Part shown: in pieces, positions 45,781 to 56,104 of the stretch | Numbering within the stretch: the first letter of the stretch is position 1 | Layout: the number at the start of each line of letters is the position of its first letter | NCBI GenBank assembly: GCA_022457065.1 | Contig: JAJGBQ010000002.1 | Location: 2,852,001-2,916,000, forward strand | DNA from: Curvularia sp. ZM96 | Lineage: Eukaryota; Ascomycota; Dothideomycetes; Pleosporales; Pleosporaceae | Length of the DNA stretch: 64,000 bases | Reading direction: 5' to 3' | The notes under the pieces: model-generated | Database searches by the model: none | The model's input: only the letters and a program-made list of their open reading frames with translations | What the model was told of the DNA's origin: nothing | Translations under genes and position numbers: made by a program

Positions 45781-47754
45781 AGCCGGAAGGGAGGACGGGT
45801 GGAGTGAAGGTTACCGGGGAAGTGGCGGGCAAAGAGGGATGGTATATAGGAAAGACGTTGGTACAATCTGCAGGCGGGCGGGCGGACAGAAAGTGTGCTT
45901 GGTAGCGCTCGCTACGTCAGACAAGGCGGTAGTCGGGAAGGGTGGCGGCGAGTGTTTGAAGAAGCGGGAGTCTGGGGACGCTGGGGTAGTGGTTGACGGC
46001 GGTAGTGGCAGTGATGGGGGTCCCTGCAAGAAGAATGGTTGACGATGTTGACAGCCGATGATGGACAGCCTGGACAACCCGCGGAGGCCCAAAAGGAAGC
46101 AGCGATGGAGCAGGGCAGGTGGGAGCAGAGAGCGGTACTGTAGGGAACTGGCGAGCCAGTCCATGATATAGATAGACATGGACTACTGTGGGCGTGCATG
46201 CCACACGATAGGATAGGCCGACAGGGATGCTTGGTGGGCGGACCCGGCGCCGACGAGCTCGGTTTGGGATGGACGCGATCTGACGTTGGACTTGGCCAGC
46301 CCAAGGCGTTATCAGCAGCCAGATGCGCTTTGCTTGCCGCGCCGCCAGCAGCCCACCGCAGCCGGCGCGCCACCATCGCCCTTGCCAGCTGCCCTCACCG
46401 CGCTTTCCCTGCTCGTGTACGCTTGTCGCCTGCACCGAGCCAGCGCGATAGCACGGCGCCCGGCGGTCGAGGCCTAACGCAGCGCGAGGCGAAGAGGCCA
46501 TTGGGGGCCGCTTCGAGACAGGACAGTCTCGACCATGGGCCGCTGTGTCTGTGGCCGTGACCACGTACTCACCACATGCCCACACGTCGGCCTGTCGACA
46601 TGCCCAGATGCCGTCCCGCGGGTGCTATCCGATTCGCCCTAGCCGCTTCGGGCCAGCCACGACCCGTTTGGGTTAGGCCGTTGCTGACGCCCGCCGCAAG
46701 CGGTAGCTTGTCCGCCACTCGTTGGCCATGAATAGATGAGATCCCCATACCGCATCCAGCCTTACAGACCACACCGTCAGGCCCTCGCTGAGAGCGAGCC
46801 GCTTCACCCTCCATCGTCCGACTTCCAGCGCCTCGAGCGCAGCCGAAGCGACATGCTGAAAAACTAGCCTCACCGCGCCCGGCCGCTAGTCCCCAGTGCC
46901 GCACGCTGCTCGCCTGGGGCGTCCCAATTTCCTTTGTTCGACCTGCGTATTTGGCCGTGTGCGACGTGTCAGGGCCCTTTGCCTTTGGGTTGTTTCCATG
47001 AAACAACTCCTTCGTCTCACCAACTCCCATATCCAAGTGCGACCGTTTCCTTTTAGTCGCACGGTGCTTTTCCTCGTATCCCCATGGTCGTCGCAGCACA
47101 CGGATGCCTGTCCACATCATCGGTACTGTCGCTCTCAATACAGATGGAACGATGCGGCCGTGCCCAGCAATCCTGATTTGCCTCAAGCTTTTAAAAGCAC
47201 TGCACATCGGTTGGTGGCAGGGGTACTAAGGACCCACCCTTTGTGTAATTGTGCACCGACTAGCAGTTCAACCATGAGGACCACTAAAACTGGAAGATCG
47301 GCACAAGCAGGCTATCAATACAATGAACAATGAACAATAAACAGCTGTGATAACTACCATTACTTTTAGAAATAGAGTCGTAAGTACGCAGAACGTGGTA
47401 AATAATAAACGGCTATGACAACTATAACTCGTTACTTTAAAAGTACTCCGTAAAATCGTAAATGCTACAAACACTGTAAAAAACAAACAACTGTGACAGC
47501 TGCAGCTACGTTGAACACAACGCAACGCCACGGTGCCTCAGAAACGGCGTGCAAATATGGCCGTTGCACACAATTTCATCCCGACTCCTGCTAGCAAATA
47601 TTCCACAAAACATTGCGCGACGCTGCCCGCGGCCACGACGGCACGTGACAGCGCGCCCGCGCATCCACTAGTGCGCCATCAACAAGCGTCATCGCACTAC
47701 ACATGCACACTGCATTTCCCCTCCCAACCTGATTGACCCTCCGGACAGCCTGTC
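45781..47754. other. 2-kb intergenic region, GC-rich centre
   Basis: Between the divergent MIF and CENP-X genes. The 46.2-47.0 kb part is GC-rich and opens long frames on both strands, none with a recognisable domain. The right end carries three cores of the dispersed repeat. Confidence 0.4.
47337..47512 (-). repeat. Dispersed ~60-bp repeat: three units beside CENP-X
   Basis: Cores at 47,339 (AAACAGCTGTGATAACTACC), 47,407 (AAACGGCTATGACAACTATA) and 47,488 (AACAACTGTGACAGCTGCAG). The spacer ATAGAGTCGTAAGTACGCAG then AACGTGGTAAATAAT parallels the 41.1-kb spacer. The array sits 240-420 bp upstream of the CENP-X start codon, within reach of its promoter. Confidence 0.8.
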
Positions 47755-48345
47755 ATGCCTCCCAAAAACACGGCTGCCAATGCCGCACGAAGGAAGGGAC
47801 CATCGTTTAACCCACCCCGTCCTGTAAACGCCGCTCCCCAGCCATCCACATCCTCAAAACACGCTCCTGCACCGGCCGCATCCCGCCCCACGGCCGCCGC
47901 GAGCACCAAGGGCACTGCAACCACTTCAAAAAATACCTTCCGCCCTGCAGCCGACGTCATTGACCTGTCTGATGACGAGCCCGATGACCAACTCGCAGAT
48001 GACATCGATAGCGACGACTTTGATTCCATAATGCAAGACGTCGCGCTTCCTACTGCACCAGGTCGCTCCAAACCCCCACCAGCCAAATCTCCCTTATCAG
48101 AGCCCGTGATACCTCGCCCGCTACTCGCTCGCCTGCTCCTTGAGCACTTCGATGATCCCGACGTACAGATACAGACGGGCGCAATGAAATTGGTAGGCAA
48201 GTACATGGACATCTTTGTCACCGAGGCCTTTTTGAGGAGCAAGGACGAAAGAAAGACGGCTGCAAAGAATGGCGGCATGGTCGATGGCTTCTTACAAGTC
48301 GAGGATCTGGAGAGGCTGGCGCCTCAACTCGTGCTTGACTTTTGA
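47755..48345 (+). CDS. mhf2: CENP-X / MHF2 histone-fold protein
   Basis: A 196-residue single-exon protein whose C-terminal 80 residues match the CENP-X (MHF2) histone fold: IPRPLLARLLLEHFDDPDVQ, GAMKLVGKYMDIFVTEAFLR and VEDLERLAPQLVLDF. CENP-X pairs with CENP-S (MHF1); the tetramer binds DNA at kinetochores and supports Fanconi-type helicase FANCM/Mph1 in repair. Animal CENP-X is about 80 residues, so the 110-residue N-terminal extension is notable. It is disordered, Pro/Ala/Ser-rich and contains VIDLSDDEPDD, a classic SUMO-interacting motif with acidic flank. Loss of introns and an ATG at 47755 in good context (TCATGCC, C at -1) make the model simple. Confidence 0.85.
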   Translation: MPPKNTAANAARRKGPSFNPPRPVNAAPQPSTSSKHAPAPAASRPTAAASTKGTATTSKNTFRPAADVIDLSDDEPDDQLADDIDSDDFDSIMQDVALPTAPGRSKPPPAKSPLSEPVIPRPLLARLLLEHFDDPDVQIQTGAMKLVGKYMDIFVTEAFLRSKDERKTAAKNGGMVDGFLQVEDLERLAPQLVLDF

Positions 48346-49613
48346 GTAACCTGCCATTTCGTTTCTGAATCCAATACGGTCGAACTCAGTAACATACGCA
48401 CTGCCCTTATTTGCATAACTGTACACCGCTACAGTATTTGCCTGGACGAGTCAGTTCCGGAGTCCGGAGTAATACCAAATGTGGAGTAGGATTCCAGCAG
48501 GAATCCGAGGCCCGCAGGTGGACACGTATCTACAGCCCTCGGAAACTCTTGTTTACGATCTTCAACCCAGTCTGTTTGGACAGGTTGAATAGAGGAGCAC
48601 TGGAAGTTCTGAAACTGGTCCAGGTGTACAGCGAACATGGCGTCGATTCATCAGAGGTACTGCGCAATTCGCCTCACCGCAGTTGGCATGCATTCACAAG
48701 AATATTCTCGATTATAATCACCTATATATAGCGCCAGCGCAGGCTTGCCCCCTCGCAAGCAAATCAAGAACGCAGCATTTGACGTGTTTGAAACATCTCG
48801 CACCCATTTCTCGATCTCGTTATGCTGCAACGCCATTTTGTGTACGCGGCCTGCAGGTAGTCTGATGCGCAATCTCGCAAACAGAACATCCGGCAGCCTG
48901 CCTTGGTCGGTCTAATGACTGCCGTGGTGACGCGCAGCCTGAAGTATGCCATGCCCAATGCTCAAACACGGACGGAACGTGGAGCGCGTCACATTGTCAA
49001 CACCCTAGTCAGTTTCCCCAGACCACCAACTTGACAGCACCGTTCACCACACGATACCCACTGAACTTGCGTGTGTATGTCAGTCTTACTGACACTTGCT
49101 TCTCATAAAATATTTTCTTTTTCTTTTTCCCTACAATGCTTCAATAACACTCACTGCAGCGCTGTCAAGCCGCGAGTCGTTTGCTCTTAATACACCTGTT
49201 AAGCCTCATCTGCAGGGTCTCTGCCGAGCCAAGAGGCTGAAGCACGTTGCGCCTCCAACGTGTCGCAACCCCAACCTCACGTATCGGAATACCCGTTAAC
49301 CGCCGTCCTAACGGATTGCACATTTTCATGCCTTAAGATGGCCCTGTATCCGTCTCAGGCCGCTGTTTTCTTCTCATTCCTACATCTCCAGTTTCTTTGT
49401 CCTTTGTGGGTTTCCTTGCATCTTCTTTTCTTACCCAACCTTTACGGTCTTTTACCTTTATCTCCTAATATACCTGTTGGCTAGCCCAACGGTTACTTTC
49501 ACGAATCCAGAGCGCTAGTCGCCGTATCTTCTCTTGACGAGACCTTCAAAAGAACAAATACAAAATCGCCATTTAATACCAAATCACACATCGAAAAAAC
49601 CATCACCTTCAAA
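48346..49613. other. 1.27-kb intergenic region
   Basis: 3' side of CENP-X followed by the promoter and T/C-rich leader of the cupredoxin gene. No gene, RNA gene or repeat is supported. Confidence 0.45.
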
Positions 49614-50468
49614 ATGTTCTTTTCAAAAGCAACCATCGTCTCGGCCATCTTCGGTCTCGCATTCGCTCAAGCGCCAGGAGGAGGAATGGGAATGGTCAAG
49701 CTGCACACTGTCCAGGTTGGAGGACCCAACGGTTCTCTGGCTTTCTACCCTAACAACGTCGTTGCGCAACCGGGCGACATGGTCCAGTTCCAATTCCACC
49801 CAAAGGTATGTGTCTGGCGGCTTACTCCTGATTGCCTTGATCCTAACCTTGCTCGCAGAACCACTCCGTCGTCCAGTCCACCTTTGACAACCCATGCGTA
49901 CCCATTCAAAACATGATGCCCAACAAGACCGACGCCTTTTTCTCCGGATTCATGCCCACCAACGCCTCCTTCACCGCAAAGAACCAGGTCCTGACATACA
50001 CTATCCGCGTCACTGACACAAAGCCTATCTGGTACTACTGCTCCCAGGGCAAGCATTGCCAGGCTGGCATGGTTGGAGCCATCAACGCGTAAGTCATTCC
50101 ACCCTCCAATTCAATATACCATGAGCACAGAGCTAACTTCATACTTCAGTCCTACATCCGGTAACAAGACCATGCAAGCCTTTACTGCCCTCGCCGCCCA
50201 GGCCCCCGAGAACCTCTCTCCCGGCCAGGGCGCTGGCTCCGGCGGCTCAGCTGGCGGCGTTGGCAACACACCCACCCCCCCTACTTCTGGCAACGGCGCC
50301 GGCGCTGGTGGTGCAGGCGGAGCAGGCGGTGCAGGTGGCGCGGGTGGTGCAGGTACTGGAACCACCGGTGCGCCCGCCCAGTCTACCGGTGCCGCATCTT
50401 CCCTCAGCCCGGAATCGTTCGTCGGTGTCGCTGCTGCCGTTGTCGCTTTTGCCTTTGGCTCCATGTAA
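49614..50468 (+). CDS. GPI-anchored cupredoxin (extracellular serine-rich type)
   Basis: A 246-residue secreted blue-copper-like protein anchored to the wall or plasma membrane. Three exons: 49614-49805, 49859-50088 and 50150-50468, introns 53 and 61 nt. A signal peptide covers about residues 1-19 (SKATIVSAIFGLAFAQA). The cupredoxin domain (about residues 27-140) has the usual strand YPNNVVAQPGDMVQFQFHPK, then NHSVVQSTFDNPC with the first His ligand, and YYCSQGKHCQAGMVGAIN with the Cys-His-Met ligands, so a type-1 copper site looks complete. A Gly/Ala-rich repeat (GGAGGAGG) and a Ser-rich linker precede a hydrophobic GPI signal (SFVGVAAAVVAFAFGSM). No catalytic partner is adjacent. Confidence 0.9.
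50290..50360 (+). repeat. GGYGSW coding repeat (Gly-Gly-Ala)
   Basis: A tract of about eight GGTGCAGGCGGA-like units encodes the Gly/Ala stretch of the cupredoxin linker. It is an imperfect minisatellite and a likely site of length variation. Confidence 0.65.
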
Positions 50469-50655
50469 AAACACCCTTCCAAGCATTTTCCAAGCAGGGC
50501 ACTTTTTTCGGGGTGGGGTTGTAGCGAGGGATGAGGGGGGAAGTGAACATATGATACCAATTTCTTCTGATGAACTGAGCTGGCTTTAGTGTGTGAGAAA
50601 CTCAGATTTTGCGATTTTTTTTCTTCTTTTGTTGGTCTAGACAGGCCGTGGTAGT

Positions 50656-51372
50656 TTAAATAATATATGATGCATGTATACTGCAACTTTGCCGTTTTCG
50701 TATATGGGAGTTTGTGTGACTATGAAAGGTATGTTTGTTATGGCGCAATCTTGATACAGGAGAGAGATTTTTTCCGCGTACGAGCGCAATGGCGATACAG
50801 GCGCATCGCTTCCATGAAGGCAACTGTACGTAGCCACCTAGGCTAGTGTTTCGATTTTCAGATACTGGAAATGCGCTTAGGCCTCGGTGGGATGGATTTC
50901 GCTTTTCGTATCTGGGGACATGCGGCGTAGGAGTACTTGCTGGCGCGTTCAGTCTTGGTCCAAGGCTGGGAGAGTAAATGGTGGCCGAGCAGGCTGAGGA
51001 GAAGGCGGTTTGGTTGGGGTAGATCTTCTGCTTCCTGCTCCATGGTAGATACAGGCTTTGCTCCACCAATACCATCTCTATGAATGCGCTGTTCAATGGA
51101 CAACCACATGGACACAACTGAACAAATTCAGAGGGATCAGGAGAGATTCCAGGCATCTCAGTACCGCAAATCTTGCAACTGTAGCACTCGGCTGGTTTGC
51201 CGGTGTGGCCAAAGAAACGGCTCAGGATCAAGGTGTCGAGAGGATGATTTCTCAGCCAACGCTTCTTGTATCCCTCATGCGCCTCGTCGTAGCTGCCCTT
51301 TCGCCCATGTTCTTCGAGTATGCAACACGGGTACTCGCAGTCATTTTTGACGTGTGGCTTTCGCGCCTTGTC
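50656..51372 (-). CDS. Doubtful Cys-rich open frame
   Basis: The frame is open for about 239 codons on the minus strand, longer than expected by chance in this composition, but without an upstream ATG, so a 5' exon would be needed. Its first 100 residues look protein-like: DCEYPCCILEEHGRKG, SYDEAHEGYKKRWLRN, then CYSCKICGTEMPG and CPCGCPLN, a pattern that could bind zinc. After about codon 120 the composition turns basic and unlike a domain, and an alternative frame becomes equally open, so an intron or a frameshift may intervene. No family is recognised. It could be a gene fragment. The start given is the limit of the open frame, not a start codon. Confidence 0.3.
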   Translation of the reverse strand, partial: DKARKPHVKNDCEYPCCILEEHGRKGSYDEAHEGYKKRWLRNHPLDTLILSRFFGHTGKPAECYSCKICGTEMPGISPDPSEFVQLCPCGCPLNSAFIEMVLVEQSLYLPWSRKQKIYPNQTAFSSACSATIYSPSLGPRLNAPASTPTPHVPRYEKRNPSHRGLSAFPVSENRNTSLGGYVQLPSWKRCACIAIALVRGKNLSPVSRLRHNKHTFHSHTNSHIRKRQSCSIHASYII

Positions 51373-51814
51373 TCAATTGAGTTCTAGAGTTGTATGCAGT
51401 TATTCTGATATTAGTTGCAAAGATACTACTTATCACCCTACGTCAAGCATGCGAGTGAGCAAAGAAACAGATGCACTGTATTCGCCCTACCAAGTCGCGT
51501 TAGTAAGACCATACACTGAGTCTGTATCTGTAGGCAGCAGCAATGCCGTTCATGCAAGTCCAAGGCGGATGAAGTTTACACTCTCCCTCACTAAGCCCGA
51601 ACTAGATAACTGTGTGCGGGGTCAAGACCAGTGACGCAGAGTGAGCGTGTAAATAATTCAATTAACAGAACATATCGATTCGTCGCTGAGTATTTCAGTT
51701 ACTCCTCTATTTTTGAAATAGATTTAGTCTTCGACGCATATACAACGACAGATTTGTTACCCCTTCGCTAGCTGTACTTCCTGGCTTCAGACTTGGAAAC
51801 CTACCCGACCTATC
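51373..51814. other. Upstream region of the E2-like gene
   Basis: About 440 bp between the doubtful Cys-rich frame and the E2-like start codon. It would carry the E2-like promoter; nothing else is supported. Confidence 0.35.
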
Positions 51815-52408
51815 ATGGCTCTTGAACGCATCGCTAAAGAGCACGCCTACCTACAACGTGATCCTCTCTCGACGTGTGCTGCCGGTCCTGCTGCAACTGA
51901 CAACCCACTCCACTGGATCGGACACATCACTGGGCCCCCAGATACCCCTTACGCACAGCAAATTTTCCCCATCGCAATCGCTTTTCCAGAAGAATACCCC
52001 ATGAGACCTTTCAAACTCACCTTTACTACTCCCGTGTCTCACCCTAGCGTCTCTAACGAGGGGAAAGCGCGGCTTGCTGAGCTTGAGGAGAAAAACTGGT
52101 CGCCGGTTCTCACAGTGCGCAGTGTCTTGATATGTCTTCAGGCGTTATTATCAGATACGGAGCCTTATGAGGGAGTGAAAAATAGCGAAGCTGAGAAGAC
52201 GACTTTAGAGAGCAAGCACACAAAGCCCGATGGTGGCACCAGCACCACTGCGAAACACGTAGAGCCGACTCACCGCGGCAGGAAGATCGGAGGCAAAATA
52301 TACCGCATGGACATGAGAGCACCAGAGTTTGCCGTGTACGAGCAACTACCTGAAGCAGAGAAGGATGCATTCTTTATCTTACATGCAGAAATAGTTCGCG
52401 ACGCATAG
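51815..52408 (+). CDS. E2 (UBC-fold) variant lacking the catalytic cysteine
   Basis: A 197-residue single-exon protein with a ubiquitin-conjugating fold. Seen: N-terminal helix RIAKEHAYLQRDP, HWIGHITGPPDTPY (the GPxxTPYxxG-like strand), FPIAIAFPEEYPMRPFKLTF and the post-active-site NWSPVLTVRSVLICLQALLS. The active-site loop, HPNxxxxGxICLD in active E2s, reads HPSVSNEGKARLAEL: Arg86 stands where Cys should be and Ser78 replaces the Asn. This is therefore a UEV-like, non-catalytic E2 relative. UEVs such as Mms2 act by pairing with an active E2, but partnership is an inference. The 60-residue C-terminal extension (residues 138-197) has a Ser/Thr/Lys linker and an amphipathic end. ATG 51815 follows a compact leader. 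Confidence 0.8.
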   Translation: MALERIAKEHAYLQRDPLSTCAAGPAATDNPLHWIGHITGPPDTPYAQQIFPIAIAFPEEYPMRPFKLTFTTPVSHPSVSNEGKARLAELEEKNWSPVLTVRSVLICLQALLSDTEPYEGVKNSEAEKTTLESKHTKPDGGTSTTAKHVEPTHRGRKIGGKIYRMDMRAPEFAVYEQLPEAEKDAFFILHAEIVRDA

Positions 52409-53160
52409 ACAGCTGCTCTCAATACTTCCCATTCACCCCCAAAAGTACACAAAAAAAAGGCAAAAAAATCAACCAATCCGCTCCTCTCAGCATCTGTTGC
52501 TCCAGCAGCCGTCCGGATTCGAACGGCCGCCCTCCTAGCTTTGCAACCCTAGTAGTGTGGGACACTGAGTGGGTTATTTAGTTTCCTATAAAACCCTGTT
52601 TAGCAATCTCCTTGTAGTCTCTGCTAGTAGCAGAGGATCCCCTATGGCCTTGTTAGCAAGTCTAAATTTTTGGGGTACCCACCGAGTGTCCCTGCTAGGA
52701 GCCCACCCGACCGCTTGAGAGGAGTGAGGATTGGTTGATGGAAGAAAGGGGAATATTGGAGACTATGTATGTGATGTAAGGGCGTTTAGTGAGAGGAGGC
52801 AAATGAGGTGTGCGTGGCTGCGTGTGAGAGCCGTTTGCGTTTGCTTCGCGCGTGTGGCGTGGTGTGGGCAGGACCGTGGATGACAGGGTCGTTGGGTAAG
52901 GTTTTGGGGCAAGTACGGCATCTTAAAGATTTTCGAAAATTGTTTCTTGCTGGAAGTGTCTCGCAATAGGGCTCTTAGATTGGTGTGCAGTGTGCGTATC
53001 GCAAGAAAACTGCTTACAACAGTGCAGTGGGACGTAGGTGGTGGCCCGATATCGCAGAAATTACTAGTCACCGCATATAACTGTCACTCTTATGAAAGAA
53101 TGCTGAATACTAGAAAAAGGGCGCGTGGCGCATGCGATAGCCATACACGATTGAATTCAC
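52409..53160. other. 3' region with MITE-like element
   Basis: It begins at the E2-like stop codon, contains the inverted-repeat element (separate entry) and continues without a supported gene. Confidence 0.4.
52468..52739. mobile_element. MITE-like element with terminal inverted repeats
   Basis: A 272-bp non-coding unit. Left end ATCAACCAATCCGCTCCTCT then CA (52,468-52,489); the reverse complement of the right end (52,716-52,739) is ATCAACCAATCCTCACTCCT then CTCA, i.e. 21 matching bases around a two-base gap. A second inverted pair lies inside: GGGACACTGAGTGGGT (52,559-52,574) and ACCCACCGAGTGTCCC (52,677-52,692), 14 of 16 pairing. No target-site duplication is clear and no transposase is encoded, so a non-autonomous DNA element or a long hairpin both fit. 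Confidence 0.6.
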
Positions 53161-54349
53161 TATGTGATATCTGAGCTACCCCATGACTGGTGGATGCTTT
53201 GCTGAACACTGAGACACTAGATCATTTCGTTCAGGTAAACCAAGCCAAGTCATTGCGGTGTCTGTCCTCAGCTACTGGCTGCTCATCAAGCTTGCCTATG
53301 AAGCAAACACTACATGGCAATGAAATTGCAGACCACAGGTACGGGTAGAGAGAGCCAGACACGTTGTCACTCAGCTTGAACGCTTTATGTGATCATGGAA
53401 CGATGCTACATCTCTATCCATGGCGGTCAAGAAGCCGCTTGGATAACCCCAATCTTCATCGCTGTCCTCATTGCCGTCCTTATCACCGTCTTTGTAGCCA
53501 TTCCATTCCCAATACCATCTGCGTCGTTGTTGCAACAGCCGTCTCAATCATCGTGTTAATCACCATCTCTCTGGCCGCCTACGTGATCATCTTCATCACC
53601 GTCTTCGTTGCTGCCTTCCGCCTAATGACTTCGATCGGCTTAGGAGTGTATGTCGGCTGGCGACTTTGCCGTAGCACTGCCTCAGAACTAGTGATAAGGC
53701 AATGCATATTCTCTTTGAGCAGAGCGTTAGCTTCCTCGAGTTCAGCGCGGTGACTCACCGTGACCCGATTTTTCTAGGGTCGCTGCTTCTGTGTGGTGAA
53801 TTAGATCGTTTGCACTCTGGATAAAGTTAACGTGAATGCTGTCTCTCACCTCCGATGTTTGACCGCTGTTTATTCTGTGACGTAGTAAAAGTACAAACGT
53901 GTTGCGGGAATTTTGTATGGAAATTCCATGGTCTACTTGATAGGGATTAGCGCGTCGGCACTAGCAGTCATAGAGCCGTTTGTGTTCTAGCGGCGGTGAG
54001 AGAGCGGCACATAGCCTTTACCTTGCCTTTACCTTTATCCATGTTGCCTAGCCTCCCTCAACTCTTACTTCTATATAAACTTCGCTCTTCCTCTTATATC
54101 CTTTACCTGTCTACTTCTATAACCTTTTCCCTTCCTCTATATCCTTCCACTCGCCTACTGTCTCTCAGCACAACCTCTCGTTATAGTTTCTCAAAAGAAC
54201 TTAGTACTCTGCTTATACAGCAGCAAGGGTGCTAAGCAGTATAGCCTTGAATGGCGTAAGTACTTCCAAGCTCGACTGCCTGGCTATCTTAACTAACTCT
54301 TAACAGGTTAATATAAATAAACTTGACTTGAGCTTTGTCTAGTAGCTCA
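53161..54349. other. Degenerate region upstream of SNF2 remains
   Basis: No intact gene. Pyrimidine-rich stretch 54,040-54,200 with TATATAA and TTATATCC words resembles a decayed promoter/leader. Frame 53,364-53,753 is open but starts with a non-ATG codon and has no recognisable domain. Confidence 0.35.
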
Positions 54350-54369
54350 AGCTCAGGGCATCTCTCTCG

Positions 54370-54900
54370 GTAATCGTCGGCGTCTCCTTTCTGTCTACAA
54401 GGACGATGATGATGAGGCGTATCTTGCTCCATCCATCTTTCGCTGGTGTGACAGAGAGGCCACCGACCAGCAGCTCACCCGTACGACCCTACGGAAGGGT
54501 CAGCCAATTGTCTCCATCGTACAAGACAAGGTCAACATGGCGAAATAAGCATAGTTCATCTTCGACGTCCGAGTCACTGACGAGTTGTGTCGTATCTTCG
54601 CGACACCTCCTGTAAGTATGCCTTTACCCTATCGTAATGGCTTTTTCTGACTTGAGTAGCCAGAGCTGCATCGTATATTCGACCTGTTCTGCCGTCCCCG
54701 AGGTCGGTCGGCATATGATGCCACGTTTGGGTCCGGGCCTCGCGACTTCTCTCTTGTCGTTGCCCGTACGTCCGCCCATGCCCGCCAGATCATGAATGAA
54801 TGCCTGTCCTACCTTAAAGTTTTCCTTTTCCATTCCCGTGGCGGTCTAAACGCGAGTAAATTATACCTCTCCTCTTCCTACCTAGAGGAAGGAAAATCGT
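54370..54900 (+). pseudogene. Possible upstream exons of the broken SNF2 gene
   Basis: Two coding-like stretches can be read. The first (about 54,378-54,545) gives RRRLLSVYKDDDDEAYLAPS and WCDREATDQQLTRTTLRKGQ. The second, after a putative GTAAGT...GAGTAG intron (54,613-54,660), gives PELHRIFDLFCRPRGRSAYD and FSLVVARTSAHARQIMNECL. Stops and frame breaks interrupt both. I do not recognise a domain; location suggests they belonged to the helicase gene that follows. Confidence 0.35.
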
Positions 54901-55019
54901 GAGGTCGTATAGTAGAGACGACTTCTCCCAATGGCTCAGCCGTTTGGTGCCGTATATCGTAAGTCATGCAAGTTTGTCAAAACAGTATTGCTCCGGAGCT
55001 GACTTGTGCTCTCTTATAG

Positions 55020-56104
55020 GAATACCTTCATGCTATACCACCGCCCGGGCACCCAACTCTATGCCCACACCTGACTTCTACACCACATGCGCACCAGTAC
55101 CGTGGACTGAGCCTAATCGAGAGGGCACGAGATAGCCCTTTCAAGGGTTTGCTGATTGCAGACCCACCTGACCTCGGGAAGACGCTACAAAGTATGATGG
55201 CGATGGTGAAAGCCATAGAAACCGCGCGACGTTTTTCGGTCGTAGTGGCACCAGCGAGTGCCCTGGACCAGTGGAACAATGAGTTCTCAAGATTCTTTAC
55301 TCAAGTAAGTGTACGCGCCACTTACATGTTGTGCTTAGATGCTGACCAAATGCTTGCACGATAGGGCGCAGTACGGACATGAGTGGTACGAGATGCCACG
55401 ATACCGCCCATCGAATTGCTGAAGTATGACGTTGTAATCGTGTCATACAACTTCGTAATGTCTCTCTATCGTAGAGCCGTCAGATATCTAGACGCCATCG
55501 AGAAAGTTAAGACCGACCCCAGCGCTCCAACGCCACAGAGGCCAGATCTGTCCATTATGGCAGAGATTTTGGACAACGGACAATACAAATCATCATACCT
55601 CGTCCTTGATGAGGCCAATGTCATCAAGAATGAACGGTCAATGACCTTTGCTGCCATATCTTTCCTTCGTGAAACATGCGAGACATGTATCATGTTGACT
55701 GGCACGCCGATTGACAACACATGGCCTGACATGTTTGCCTTTCTGGCACTACTGAGAGGGCGCAATATCAACAGCAAGCACGAGATGATAAGGCTCTTGG
55801 AGGTACGAAGGAAAACGGGCGCGCGTAAACGCCAAGAGGCCGACACTTCCTCATGCTGCTACAGCTCGTCAACTGCTTCATGGTTAGGCGACCGGAAACC
55901 ATTGCTCTAAAGAGATGCGTCGCAGTCCCAATCCTGGATCTCAACACCAATGAGTGTTATCCCGAGTGGTTCGAGCCTTCACTCCTGGGTGACATAAGAG
56001 CTAGGTCTATATTCACTTCGAGAAGGGTATCTTCAACCTCACGTATCGTGGTCGTTTACGAAAATCCGGGAGTTCCGAATTTTCCTAATGATTTAACGGG
56101 TTGA
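55020..56104 (+). pseudogene. Broken SNF2-family helicase
   Basis: Remains of the N-terminal ATPase lobe of a Swi2/Snf2 helicase. Readable parts: FKGLLIADPPDLGKTLQSM (motif I, where active enzymes have DxMGLGKT; the Met-Gly is Pro-Asp), RRFSVVVAPASALDQWNNEF (motif Ia), then an intron-like 55,303-55,364 segment, YDVVIVSYNFVMSLYRRAV, YLVLDEANVIKNERS (motif II, DEAN instead of DEAH), CIMLTGTPIDNTWPDMFAFL (motif III) and FMVRRPE. An in-frame TGA at about 55,379-55,381 and shifts near 55,850 break the frame. The second helicase lobe is absent; about 56,240-56,460 has only a coding-like scrap (LATLNGVIDALKEYSCKHPE). Similar genes are SNF2 proteins of filamentous fungi near heterochromatin-like islands. 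Confidence 0.75.

Noticed and set aside
46569..47207. 212-codon ATG-started minus-strand frame in GC-rich DNA
   Set aside because: Composition follows the local GC bias, other frames in the same stretch are equally open, and the product has no domain, helix or conserved motif.
52505..52535. tRNA-like T-arm word GATTCGAAC
   Set aside because: The flanking bases do not form a T-stem, no anticodon or D-arm could be placed, and the sequence is inside the inverted-repeat element.
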